A stretch of 64,000 bases of DNA. Source: Sphingobacterium multivorum (GTDB lineage Bacteria; Bacteroidota; Bacteroidia; Sphingobacteriales; Sphingobacteriaceae). The stretch is taken from NCBI RefSeq assembly GCF_039511225.1, contig NZ_CP154261.1, positions 1,302,001 through 1,366,000 of the forward strand, read 5' to 3'. Within the stretch, counting starts at the first letter, position 1. Each line of letters opens with the position of its first letter. A program made the position numbers and the translations under genes. Shown here piece after piece: positions 15,560-25,060 of the stretch. The notes under the pieces were generated by a model. It had not been told where the DNA came from and made no database searches. It was given only the letters and a program-made list of their open reading frames with translations.

Positions 15560-16017
15560 GGATTGCAGGTAAACTGCTTAGAGTGAAGATCGGGGATAAG
15601 TATTTCAAGTGCCAAGCCGATTGTACATTGAATTTTACGAACAACTATGATGAGGAGGAAGGCTGTAAGCCATCTGCTGAAACTATTCAATCTGAGGGAA
15701 CATGGATCGAAAGGACATTAAACACCCAGGATTGGTCTGTTTCTGTAAATCAGCGAATGTTCCTAGATGATTTGGCAGGAGCTGAAGTTACTCCAGCTGA
15801 CATCATCGCGATGAATATCGCTGGTAATGTTAATGCTGAGATTGAGGTTTGTACAACACCAGGGCAGCATGCTTTGGAGAACGAATATATTGTTACTGGT
15901 AATGTGGTAATTGGATCTATCAACCTTGAGGCTCCGATCACCGGTAAAGCAACAGCACAATATGAGTTCCCTGGTAATGGACAGCCAACTCAATCATTGG
16001 TACCTGTAGCGCCATAG
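15547..16017 (+). CDS. Tail tube-like protein, copy 2
   Basis: 156 residues. Shares with copy 1 the C-x3-C-T/STLNF strand pattern, the KPSAETIQSEGTWIERTLNT loop and the W-S/Q-I/V-x-V-N strand. NEYIVTGNVVIGSINLEAPI and the later TAQYEFPGNGQ fit the C-terminal strands of TP901-1-like major tail proteins, where the G-x-A-x-Y-x-F-x-G-x-G end is typical. It is the better candidate for the main tube protein. Confidence 0.8.
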   Translation: MASVGIAGKLLRVKIGDKYFKCQADCTLNFTNNYDEEEGCKPSAETIQSEGTWIERTLNTQDWSVSVNQRMFLDDLAGAEVTPADIIAMNIAGNVNAEIEVCTTPGQHALENEYIVTGNVVIGSINLEAPITGKATAQYEFPGNGQPTQSLVPVAP

Positions 16018-16019
16018 TC

Positions 16020-16244
16020 ATGGCTACTGAGGTAACAAAGGTCAAAAGGATAAACTCCACCCATGTTCATATATTCTATGATGTGTGGGTGGAATCCTGT
16101 AAACCTTGTTCGATTAAGCACAAGGTATGGCTATTACAGACAAGTAAAAAATTAACGAAAAAACAAGCAAATGAAGTTATCAGAGAGGGGCTACATATTT
16201 GGCCTAGGAGCGTTCAGAAGGTACAAGGAGATAACAGGGCATGA
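16020..16244 (+). CDS. Hypothetical protein upstream of tail chaperones
   Basis: 74 residues. Starts 2 bases after the tail gene stop and overlaps the first chaperone gene by 74 bases in a different frame. Basic and Cys-containing (VESCKPCSIKHKVW carries a C-x2-C). Its first 50 codons are not shared with any other gene, so translation is likely, but the function is unknown. Confidence 0.55.
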   Translation: MATEVTKVKRINSTHVHIFYDVWVESCKPCSIKHKVWLLQTSKKLTKKQANEVIREGLHIWPRSVQKVQGDNRA

Positions 16245-16623
16245 TATCGAACATTTCGAGCAGGCATTATTGCCAGAATTTATTGTTGATGAAAAAGGGG
16301 AGCCTGTCCTAGATGAGGATGGATTAAAAATACCTTTTCGTCAAATTGATCTGATGGAATCATCATACCGTTGGGCTATCATGTTGAAGGCTGCAAATGA
16401 TCTGCATTGTAATATCAATGGTGGTGATAAACTGTCTGTTGATGAATTTACAATACTTCTTGATAATGCTGATCAAGAAGAAAGCAACAAGCTAATGGAC
16501 CAATACCTAGATAGTAATTACCTGGGTAAAAAGATGAGGGTGTACTATGGTATTCCTGAGCCAACAAAAGAAGCTCCAAAAGCAAAAAAAAAGGCATCAC
16601 CACGGGTGAAGCCACAATCCTGA
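16171..16623 (+). CDS. Tail assembly chaperone, first frame (gpG-like)
   Basis: 150 residues ending in a Lys/Ala-rich tail. YIFGLGAFRRYKEITGHDIE near the N-terminus resembles the F-G-x-G-A-L-R-x-Y-x-E-x-T-G start of tail chaperones in Bacteroidota phages. The slippery sequence A AAA AAG lies at codons 140-141. A -1 slip enters the next frame and produces a fusion of 239 residues that includes the whole second chaperone part. In lambda, gpG and gpGT made this way fold the tape measure during tail assembly. Confidence 0.85.
   Translation: MKLSERGYIFGLGAFRRYKEITGHDIEHFEQALLPEFIVDEKGEPVLDEDGLKIPFRQIDLMESSYRWAIMLKAANDLHCNINGGDKLSVDEFTILLDNADQEESNKLMDQYLDSNYLGKKMRVYYGIPEPTKEAPKAKKKASPRVKPQS
16587..16613 (+). 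other. Programmed -1 ribosomal frameshift site
   Basis: A AAA AAG at 16587-16593 within a run of nine A. A hairpin follows at once: GGC/TCACC (16593-16601) pairs with GGTGA/GCC (16605-16613) around an ACG loop with a single A-A mismatch. The downstream gene at 16623 is in the -1 frame, and no stop codon lies between the slip and that gene, so the fusion is open throughout. Confidence 0.85.
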
Positions 16624-16889
16624 TGTTAAAGGCAGGCTATAAGCTTGCAGAAACTGAAACCATGACTTTAAACGATGTTATGTTGGTCATGGAAGCTCAG
16701 AACAAAAAGGATGAGGATAACTGGAACATAGCAAGAACATTGATTGCAACAGTTATTAACCATTCAGGATTTGGGACCACAGAAGCAATAAGCCCATCTG
16801 AGGTAATACATCTGAGGATGGATGATGAGAATATTGTAAGGCCGATTACAACGGTAGAAGAAGCGAGGGAATTAATAGAGGGGATGTAA
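16623..16889 (+). CDS. Tail assembly chaperone, second frame (gpT-like part)
   Basis: 88 residues if started at its own ATG, which overlaps the gpG stop in TGATG. It is more likely made mainly as the C-terminal part of the -1 frameshift product. The helical sequence (LNDVMLVMEAQNKKDEDNWN, then RTLIATVINHSGFG) fits the T domain that contacts the tape measure. The tape measure begins at its stop in a TAATG overlap. Confidence 0.8.
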   Translation: MLKAGYKLAETETMTLNDVMLVMEAQNKKDEDNWNIARTLIATVINHSGFGTTEAISPSEVIHLRMDDENIVRPITTVEEARELIEGM

Positions 16890-19852
16890 TGGCTCAATTA
16901 AAAACAGTATTAACAGGTGATGCTACTTCGTTGACAAATGCAATGAAACAGGCTGAGCAATCAGCGACAAGTGTTTCTAAATCATTTGAGGCGGCTAAAT
17001 TGTCAACTGAACAATGGGATGCTGCAGCAAGGCGGAACAGTTTTGAACAGTATAATGCCTCTTTGCGTAAAGTTAATGCTTCCACAAAAGAAGTGTCAAC
17101 ATCATCACAGGAAGCTGTTGTCAGTGTAAATAAGCTAAATAATTCAGTAAAAGCAGGAAGCGGGGTAGCTGTAGAGTTTACAAGGATCATTCAGGATCTT
17201 CCCTATGCTGCCAATAATATTGGATCTGTTGGTAACAATATTACTAGGGCTTTTGAGTTGTTTGGATCAGTAAGGCAACAGGCTGGTAGTACAGCTATTG
17301 CAATAAAATCCGTTTTCTCTTCATTGTTATCTACGGGCAACTTGATTTCCTTAGGTGTCAGTGCAGTGATCACAGGTTTTACCATGTGGCAGATGCATTC
17401 CCAAAAAACCAAAAGGGAAACAGATAATCTAACTGATGCTATACAGAAACAACGCGATGCCGTTGAAAATTACCTTAAAACTCTTAATGCAGTAAATAGG
17501 AGCTCAGCAGAGGCATCCGCTAATTATGCCAAAGAATTTACTGAGCTGAATATCCTATTCGGGATAATCAAGTCAGGTACATCAACACGCGAACAGCAAA
17601 CAATTGCTGTAGAGAGGTTACAGAAGTTATATCCTGATATTTTTGCAAACATGACTCGTGAGGCAATTCTTGCTGATGAGGGAGCGCGAGCATATGACCG
17701 ATTAAAGAATAGTATAATTCAAGCTGGTATTGCAGAAGCAGCAAAGAATCTGAGCGCTAAAGCAGCTGAAGATTACGTAAAAAATACTGTTGCTGGTTTG
17801 CAGGCTACAAAGGATGCTACCAAACTATTTCATGAGTACAATAGAGCTATTGCTGCTAAAAACTTATTGGAGAGAGATGCTGCAAAATATGTTGGACAAA
17901 CAATAACGGTAAATGGCGTAAACTTCAAAGTACAAAAAGATAATTCCTTAGCTATTACACAGCTGAATACTATTATCAACCAACTTGGAAGGGAGTATTC
18001 TGCTGCTAATGATAAAACTAAAACTTTCATTACTACGAGTGCCGAAGCTCGTAAAAACATGGACGAGTTTAATAAGGTTGCTATAGAATCCGCTCCGGCA
18101 TTGCAAAAGAATACTGGCCTTATTGGTGAGCTTCAGGATAAAATATCAAAGTTAGAAGCTCAGCGTCCTTTCCTAAAAACAAAGGAGGATATCCAGGAAA
18201 ATATTAAGCAGACAACATTGTTTAAGAATGAGCTTAAAAGCCTTGAATCACCTTTAGAAGACCAAGCTGGTTTAATTGGTGAGGTAAAGAATAAACTTAA
18301 ACAGCTTAACAAAGAAAGACCTTTCTTAAAGACTAAGGAAGATATTCAGGCTAACATCCAGGAGACGAACAAGTATAAAAAGCAGCTCGCTGAACTTGAA
18401 AAGGGGTTAAAAAAAGTTGGAGGTGCTAGAGTTTCCACAGCTGTTCCAAAGAATTTAATTGATCAGGTTCAAAGTGTAGGGCAGAAAGGTCAATTTTCAG
18501 TTCAGGTGTCACAAGCTACTGGATTAGATGAGTTGTTGCTTAGAAATAAGCAAAAGTATCAAGGATTCTTGGATGAACTCGATAAGCTTGAGAAAGAAAA
18601 TAAAGGGAAAAATATTGCTAATGCAAAAGCTACTCAGGATGCTATCAATAAGACGAGGATTGATCTAGTAACTAATAGGGAAGCAGAGGCAAAACAGATA
18701 GAGTTAGACTACAATACATCCACTCAGGATACTATCACTAAGATTCTTAATGATGCGGGCATATCCAGGGTGAAATCGAGACAACAGGAGCTTGATGCAA
18801 GCAAGAACTATTTCAACGAACTAGAAAATCAATATAGGAACAATTCTACAGTACTTCAAGCAATAACTGAAGCACGTAAGCTCGCTGAGGCTTCAATCAA
18901 TGAGAAGTTTGATGCTAAGGCTTATGAGGGTGTCAAGAAGATGTATGACAAAATAGAGAAGCTGGAAAATAAGCCATTCGCCAAGAACTTAAAAGGTGAT
19001 GAACTTAAGAAGGCTATAGCTGATCGATTGGCTGCTATTGAGGATATCTATAAAAAGATTGACGAGTCACTTAAAGCTATGGGTGTTAAGGATACCAGTG
19101 CTATCATGGGGGGGCTGAAACAGAGTTTTGATACAGTTACTGGTAATGCTCCTAACCAAAAAGATAGGGATGATGCCGAACTGAATAAGCGTTTGTCTAA
19201 AGTTGTTGAATCTGGATTCCGTCAGGGATTTAGCTCAATATTCGATAGTATTGACGATTTGGGTAGCAATTTTTATGATGTATTCAGTAACACATTCAAT
19301 AAGTTATCAAATAGTGTCATCAAGACTTTCCAGAACCTTATAGCGACTGAGTTAGGTAACAGTTTTAGTAAGTTGTTTGAGGGGAAAGATGGCAAAGGAT
19401 TTAAGATCGGAGGATTGAGTGAAGGCGTATCAAAAGGTGTTGTTGCAGGATTGGGTATTGCAGGTGGACTTGTTTCCAGCATGTCAGGCAAGACAAGTAC
19501 AGGTGGACAGATTGCGGGAGGAGCCCTCAGTGGTGCAGCTGCAGGAACAGCGATTTTACCTGGATGGGGAACAGCAATAGGTGCTGTAGTAGGTGGTGCT
19601 GCTGGTTTCTTTGGAGCAAAAAATGCTCAGAAGCAGCAAAAGATTGCTGAGCAGCAGTTATCTGAATCAAAGAAACAAACATTACTTCTACAATATCAAA
19701 ACGCTCTTTCATACCAAAGCAACATCGCTGGACAAAGAACAGTTGATGGTATTATCACGGCGGTGGATAGAAGTGCTACAGGACAGCTTATTGCGACTAT
19801 AGCAGGTAAAGATATCAAGGTTATTTTAGACAGGAACGGAGGGGCGAGATGA
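16889..19852 (+). CDS. Tail tape measure protein
   Basis: 987 residues: long helical N-terminal part (Gln/Ser/Ala-rich coiled coil), a hydrophobic segment around residues 145-175, and a C-terminal Gly/Ala-rich segment near 855-910 (GVVAGLGIAGGLVSSMSGK, then GAAAGTAILPGWG) that resembles the membrane-active part of tape measures. Two tandem copies of a roughly 43-residue unit with IGE...RPFLKTKEDIQ occur at about 411-454 and 462-505. By the usual relation of about 0.15 nm per residue, the tail would be near 150 nm. The C-terminus overlaps the next gene by ATGA. Confidence 0.93.
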   Translation: MAQLKTVLTGDATSLTNAMKQAEQSATSVSKSFEAAKLSTEQWDAAARRNSFEQYNASLRKVNASTKEVSTSSQEAVVSVNKLNNSVKAGSGVAVEFTRIIQDLPYAANNIGSVGNNITRAFELFGSVRQQAGSTAIAIKSVFSSLLSTGNLISLGVSAVITGFTMWQMHSQKTKRETDNLTDAIQKQRDAVENYLKTLNAVNRSSAEASANYAKEFTELNILFGIIKSGTSTREQQTIAVERLQKLYPDIFANMTREAILADEGARAYDRLKNSIIQAGIAEAAKNLSAKAAEDYVKNTVAGLQATKDATKLFHEYNRAIAAKNLLERDAAKYVGQTITVNGVNFKVQKDNSLAITQLNTIINQLGREYSAANDKTKTFITTSAEARKNMDEFNKVAIESAPALQKNTGLIGELQDKISKLEAQRPFLKTKEDIQENIKQTTLFKNELKSLESPLEDQAGLIGEVKNKLKQLNKERPFLKTKEDIQANIQETNKYKKQLAELEKGLKKVGGARVSTAVPKNLIDQVQSVGQKGQFSVQVSQATGLDELLLRNKQKYQGFLDELDKLEKENKGKNIANAKATQDAINKTRIDLVTNREAEAKQIELDYNTSTQDTITKILNDAGISRVKSRQQELDASKNYFNELENQYRNNSTVLQAITEARKLAEASINEKFDAKAYEGVKKMYDKIEKLENKPFAKNLKGDELKKAIADRLAAIEDIYKKIDESLKAMGVKDTSAIMGGLKQSFDTVTGNAPNQKDRDDAELNKRLSKVVESGFRQGFSSIFDSIDDLGSNFYDVFSNTFNKLSNSVIKTFQNLIATELGNSFSKLFEGKDGKGFKIGGLSEGVSKGVVAGLGIAGGLVSSMSGKTSTGGQIAGGALSGAAAGTAILPGWGTAIGAVVGGAAGFFGAKNAQKQQKIAEQQLSESKKQTLLLQYQNALSYQSNIAGQRTVDGIITAVDRSATGQLIATIAGKDIKVILDRNGGAR

Positions 19853-22074
19853 TAAAGTACACAATACCATATAAAAGTTATGATGAAACCCAGTGGCGAG
19901 TAGATATCGACATACCTGGTTATACAGGTGATCCGATATTCGTCAATGGTAAAGCTGATGAAGCTGGCATCATGTCATTTGATGGTACTACAGATGAATT
20001 GTGGGAATCACCGGTTGTCAATACGAATATGCTTACCACTATGGTGAGCACAGGTCAGGTTGATGTAAGAGAGATACAGCGCGCAAAGGATAGACAGTTC
20101 AGATACATGCTTTATCGTAATGATGAACTGAAGTTTTCAGGATATCTTATTGTGGATAATATGCAACGTATTTTCAATGCTCCACCTTTTGACGTTCAGA
20201 TATCAGCAACATGTGGGCTCAATTTATTGAGCGGTATTCCTTATGTAGGGTTTGGGGGTGAGCTTGGAACACGTATTCCATTAAATTACCTACGTAGAAT
20301 ATTGATGAGCAATGTATTACTTGGTATTGATATACCGATAAGGTGGTCAATGCGTTTACGTAATAATAATCCATTGATCAATGGTGATCCTATGACAAGT
20401 TTAACATGGGCGCAGACCGGTGAAGGATTTGCTGATTATGGTACACAGGCTAAATACTGCGATTATATTGTTGAGGGAATATGCAAAGCATTACAGTGCC
20501 GTATATTTCAGGCTGATGGTGCTTGGTGGGTGCTTGATATCATGGAACATATGAACGATGTAGTTAATTATAGCGAATGTGCCAACAGTTATGGTGATCC
20601 GGTTATTACGACACATACAAGAAATATCAAGAAGACAATTGGTATTGATTATGGATTTGCTAAAGAGGATTCATTGTTTCTGATTAAACCAGCACTTTCA
20701 GGTGCTCAGGTTAAGTACGAGCAGGACCAAAATGAAAACATTATTTATAATGGTAGTTTGGATGTGTGGTCACTTGGTATAAACCCTCTTCATTGGACTA
20801 AAGATAGTAACGTTGGGTGGCAACAATATAGTCCTATAACTGGCCGTCCAGGTAGTTCAGTAGAGCTATATTTAAATAGCGGGACTAAGGGATCATTTAG
20901 AATGGAACAATCGTTACCTATTGACGCCCATTTATTGTATAATACTTTATCATGGGGATTTTCTATACTTCCATTAAGTGGTTTCAATACTAACGAATAT
21001 GGATTTATTAATTGGGAACAAAGTCCATTGAAAGTATCGGTAAGATATACAATATTAAAAGATGGGAATCCGGTAGACTACTATTTAAATGAATTTGGGT
21101 ATTGGTGGAACCAGGAAAATGCAACTACACTTCAGAAATTTAATTATGGCTTTATAGTTCCACCTCTGACATATTTCTGTGTATTATTTTATGACAATGT
21201 ACTTTTCCTTCCTGGCGACTTAGCAAAATTCAGTTTTCTCAGAAACGGATCTATAGAATATTATGAGTATACATTTAACGAGGCTAAATCTCCTGACGAA
21301 GCTGTAACAATATTCTTAAATCTTATTCCGAACACTCAGCAACTTATCGGACAAACAGGATATAGAGCATTTATCATATATGATGTCACTGACGTTCCTG
21401 AAAACTATGCAAGACTGACTAAGACTCAGGATGCTATTGAAAACATCAGAATCACAGTTGCCAACCTCAAACTTAACGATATTGCCAATGTTGAGTTCAA
21501 CGGCCGTATGGAGGTTAAGATCCCCGATCCGGGAATCCTCAACGCTTCAACAAATTCAGCTGTAGGCAAACTTATGATGGAGTTCAAGATCGAGGGAGCA
21601 CAGCACTATGTCCTTGATGAGATATGGATGAGCGTAAACACCAATAGTGATGTTTACAAAGCCACATTGAATGACAGTGCTAAGGTTGAGGAATACTCAC
21701 TCAAGATTTCATCAGCATTCAGTGGATTCTATTACAGCAACTTTATGCGTACCTGGGGCAAGTCTAATGAAGACTATCTATTCAAAGATACCGACGGTTA
21801 TGTTGGATCGCTTACAGCTCAGTATGCGAGATCTATCATGAAATCAAGGAATATGCCACTGGATATCTTCAATGGTACAATTAACACAAGGGGATACGAC
21901 TGGAGCTATTTGGATAACTACGATATCGTTGAGACCGATGGCAGGTTTATCCCACTCACGCCAACATACAACACCGAAAGGAATGAAGTCAACCTTATCG
22001 CAATTGAGGGAAGAAACGATTCGGATTTAGAACTAAACATAGTTCATTTACCGAGCGAGAAGAAGCAAAAATAA
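19849..22074 (+). CDS. Distal tail / tail tip protein
   Basis: 741 residues. The N-terminal 150 residues (KYTIPYKSYDETQWRVDIDI then DELWESPVVNTNMLTTMV) follow the start of large distal tail proteins common in Bacteroidota siphophages. The middle part has Trp/Asn-rich beta structure likely to form carbohydrate-binding-like domains. The end segment FNGTINTRGYDWSYLDNYDI is again typical. It probably forms the hub at the tail end, joining the tape measure to the receptor-binding fibre encoded next. Confidence 0.75.
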   Translation: MIKYTIPYKSYDETQWRVDIDIPGYTGDPIFVNGKADEAGIMSFDGTTDELWESPVVNTNMLTTMVSTGQVDVREIQRAKDRQFRYMLYRNDELKFSGYLIVDNMQRIFNAPPFDVQISATCGLNLLSGIPYVGFGGELGTRIPLNYLRRILMSNVLLGIDIPIRWSMRLRNNNPLINGDPMTSLTWAQTGEGFADYGTQAKYCDYIVEGICKALQCRIFQADGAWWVLDIMEHMNDVVNYSECANSYGDPVITTHTRNIKKTIGIDYGFAKEDSLFLIKPALSGAQVKYEQDQNENIIYNGSLDVWSLGINPLHWTKDSNVGWQQYSPITGRPGSSVELYLNSGTKGSFRMEQSLPIDAHLLYNTLSWGFSILPLSGFNTNEYGFINWEQSPLKVSVRYTILKDGNPVDYYLNEFGYWWNQENATTLQKFNYGFIVPPLTYFCVLFYDNVLFLPGDLAKFSFLRNGSIEYYEYTFNEAKSPDEAVTIFLNLIPNTQQLIGQTGYRAFIIYDVTDVPENYARLTKTQDAIENIRITVANLKLNDIANVEFNGRMEVKIPDPGILNASTNSAVGKLMMEFKIEGAQHYVLDEIWMSVNTNSDVYKATLNDSAKVEEYSLKISSAFSGFYYSNFMRTWGKSNEDYLFKDTDGYVGSLTAQYARSIMKSRNMPLDIFNGTINTRGYDWSYLDNYDIVETDGRFIPLTPTYNTERNEVNLIAIEGRNDSDLELNIVHLPSEKKQK

Positions 22075-22090
22075 CATTATACATTATACG

Positions 22091-25039
22091 ATGGCAGAGG
22101 ATTTAGATTTAGAGGGGAAGGTATTAGATGCCAGAGTCCGCCAAAAGAAAGACACACTAGCAAAATGGGAAGCAAATGAGCTCATCCTATTGGATGGCGA
22201 ACAGGCATTTGTAGTTGATGATGGTGGTCAGCCTATAAACTTTAAGATAGGCGACGGGACCAAGAAATTTGCTGATTTACCGTTTTGGATTGCTTATGAT
22301 CAGGGGCAATATGTTGCCATTACAGGAACAGTATTACCAACACCTACAGCAACTGTTGGTTATTCAATTGTACCTGAGGGAACATATACACGCGCCGGAC
22401 AAGCTAATGTTGTGGTACCGGCAGGTAAGATGGGGGTACTTAACTTCGCGGCCAATACCTGGAGCTTAGGAAGCAGTGTTCCTTTGCCGGTAGCAGTAGC
22501 AGATGGTGTGGTAGAATCAGGCAATACAAAGGCTACAAGTGGTAATGCTGTCTTTATTGCTGTAGAACCTATAAAGGATAAGTTTGTAGATGATTCTACA
22601 TTGATATTGATTCAGGACTTTGGGGGATTTTATCAATGGGCATTTAATACAAGTACATTTTCGGGATTTGGAAATACCTACGGTGTTGTTAAGAACTTCT
22701 CTAAAATACGTATTTATCATCAAGCAAGGGATACCAATGCAACAATTTTAAAAGTACGCATTTGTGAAACAGATGTTAATGGAGCGGTTCTTTTTGAGGG
22801 TCAGGTTTCTATATCTATTCCAAATGGACAGACAAACTACATTGATGTAGATCTAGGGACTGTTATCAAAAATACTTCAGGTAAAGTCATTTGGGTAGAA
22901 TACTATGCAAACGGTAATATGTCATTACCGAGGTCAAATACTGCAATGACCACTCCTAGAAAAATATTATATAAAACAAATGGTGCCATAGATACGAACT
23001 TCGCTCAGTCCAGTGTGCCATCTACAAGCAATGAAACAAGGGAGACATTTTTAACTTTTTATGGTGTATCTGGTGAACTTGTTGCTGGCACTGAATTATC
23101 GAACGAGGTCTTGGGTAAAGGTGCTGCTGTAGGATTGGTTACACAAACTGAAACTAAAGCGGTTGCCGGTAAAGAAGTTTACCCAATTAAAACAGGACTC
23201 GGCGATATTACCAAGGACTCATTTGTACCGACAAGTTACGATGTAAGGGGTGGTTTAGATGTAATTTACGCTACAGGAGCGCCATTTTGTTCATGGGGTC
23301 ATTTAGTAGGGTTAGTGCCTGATCTTGGTCAAGTCGGATTCATGATAAGGCCTTACGATTCAGCAAACATGCCCACGTATGCAAGGTTTATTATTCGAGA
23401 TGGCGGCCCCTCAGGCGCTATAATGTTCGATAAGACTATTACGCAAAGTTTCACTGTAAATACAAATACTAAAGTTTTGGTTTTAGTACCTGGAATAGAT
23501 CTTACTAAAAATCTTTTTATGCAGGTAACAGCAGACGGATATATAGCTTTGTTAGGAGCAAATCAGGCATCAGATCAAGACGCTGCGCATGTAGTTATGT
23601 ACAGTACAACCAAAGGTTCAATTACTTTGACAGCATCAGCATCAAATAAAAAAGCTGTAATGTATTTTGAACTAGGTAAGGGTGCGTTTAAAAAGTCTCT
23701 TTCTGACAGTGCGGTACAACAGGTTAAAGATGCTATTGATGGTACGTTTCCTGATCCAATATTATTGCTTACTCAGGAAAATTATGTATATCCAGGAGCT
23801 GAGAAGAACGCTTTCAATAGAAATATTTTGGTGACAGCATATGGGGATTCTGATGAGAATTATGTTATAGACTGGAATGGCCCTGATGTGGGTTCGCAGT
23901 TTAACAGAGGATTTAGAACCACCGGAGCTAAGGCTGGAAATTTGGATTACAATATTTCAATTGTTGTGAGGAAAGGCAGGCAAACATTATTGACCGGAAC
24001 CCAAAGGATATTATCGTCTGCCACTAATAAAGGTAATGGTATCACAAGGGGACTTAATGTCATTGGTGACAGTCTTGTAGCTCCAGGTAAATTAACTCAA
24101 TTCATACTTGATAATTTTGCCAGTGACGGTTTTAAAGTACGCCTTGAAGGAACTGTGGGAAGCGGAACTAATAAACACGATGGACGTGCGGGCCGCACAA
24201 TCGATTGGTACTACGGAAACAACAATATCCCATACTATAAGATATTCGTTAACGGTATTACAATAGTACCTTCTTTAAATAGCGTATACTCACAAGGATC
24301 ATCGACTTATAAGGTAGAGGAAGTTAACTTTGATTCATCTACAGGTGATGGGTACTTTTCTTTGTCAATCGTAACTGGAGTAGCCCCAACTGCAACAGGA
24401 ACATTGGTTTTAGTTAGTGGAGGAGGTCAGACCCCTATCAACTATACAACAATGACTGTTGATTCCAGCAACCCATGGAGAAACCCAGCTACAGGTGAAT
24501 TTGACTATGGATATGGTGTGACAAACAATGGCTTAACAATGACAGCTGGTGACACTGTACCTTTCCAGTTAGGCATAAATGACATGTTCGGTATTACTGA
24601 CTTATCAGCTGCTCAGTTAAAAGCCAATACAATGGCTACGCAATTAACAGAAATGATTGCAAGTGTTCATGCGTACAATCCTGGAATAAATGCTGTTGTT
24701 GCTGTCACAGTATTTCCTTCAACACAAGATGGCTTTGGAGCAAACTACAATTTAGGACAGACAAGGGAAATGTATGTAAAAACAGGCCTTGTTACATGGC
24801 AGAAAAAAGTACTTGATACTTTTGATAATGCGACTATGAGGTCTAATAATATTTATGTTGTCCCTATTCATGCAAATTTAGATACACTATATAACTTTCC
24901 TTATGTCATGCAAAAGCCAAACGCAAGATATACAGGGACTGAATTGGTAAAATACCAGACAAATGGTGTCCATCCGAATGATGATGGTACAAAACAGATT
25001 GCAGATGATTACTGTGGATTCTTAAAATGGAAAGCTTAG
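22091..25039 (+). CDS. Tail fibre with tropism-determinant-like N-terminus and SGNH hydrolase domain
   Basis: 982 residues. Residues 12-75 (RVRQKKDTLAKWEANELILL, EQAFVVDDGG, INFKIGDGTKKFADLPF) match the N-terminal domain of phage tropism/fibre proteins that attaches to the tail. The long middle is beta-rich. The C-terminal 330 residues are an SGNH/GDSL hydrolase: block I NVIGDSL (Ser 661), block III LGINDM (Gly 828, Asn 830) and block V NGVHPN (His 961). Asn 958 stands where block V usually has Asp, so the enzyme may work with a Ser-His dyad. Such domains remove O-acetyl groups from surface glycans during adsorption. Confidence 0.85.
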   Translation: MAEDLDLEGKVLDARVRQKKDTLAKWEANELILLDGEQAFVVDDGGQPINFKIGDGTKKFADLPFWIAYDQGQYVAITGTVLPTPTATVGYSIVPEGTYTRAGQANVVVPAGKMGVLNFAANTWSLGSSVPLPVAVADGVVESGNTKATSGNAVFIAVEPIKDKFVDDSTLILIQDFGGFYQWAFNTSTFSGFGNTYGVVKNFSKIRIYHQARDTNATILKVRICETDVNGAVLFEGQVSISIPNGQTNYIDVDLGTVIKNTSGKVIWVEYYANGNMSLPRSNTAMTTPRKILYKTNGAIDTNFAQSSVPSTSNETRETFLTFYGVSGELVAGTELSNEVLGKGAAVGLVTQTETKAVAGKEVYPIKTGLGDITKDSFVPTSYDVRGGLDVIYATGAPFCSWGHLVGLVPDLGQVGFMIRPYDSANMPTYARFIIRDGGPSGAIMFDKTITQSFTVNTNTKVLVLVPGIDLTKNLFMQVTADGYIALLGANQASDQDAAHVVMYSTTKGSITLTASASNKKAVMYFELGKGAFKKSLSDSAVQQVKDAIDGTFPDPILLLTQENYVYPGAEKNAFNRNILVTAYGDSDENYVIDWNGPDVGSQFNRGFRTTGAKAGNLDYNISIVVRKGRQTLLTGTQRILSSATNKGNGITRGLNVIGDSLVAPGKLTQFILDNFASDGFKVRLEGTVGSGTNKHDGRAGRTIDWYYGNNNIPYYKIFVNGITIVPSLNSVYSQGSSTYKVEEVNFDSSTGDGYFSLSIVTGVAPTATGTLVLVSGGGQTPINYTTMTVDSSNPWRNPATGEFDYGYGVTNNGLTMTAGDTVPFQLGINDMFGITDLSAAQLKANTMATQLTEMIASVHAYNPGINAVVAVTVFPSTQDGFGANYNLGQTREMYVKTGLVTWQKKVLDTFDNATMRSNNIYVVPIHANLDTLYNFPYVMQKPNARYTGTELVKYQTNGVHPNDDGTKQIADDYCGFLKWKA

Positions 25040-25060
25040 AAATATAAAATCAAAAATAAG

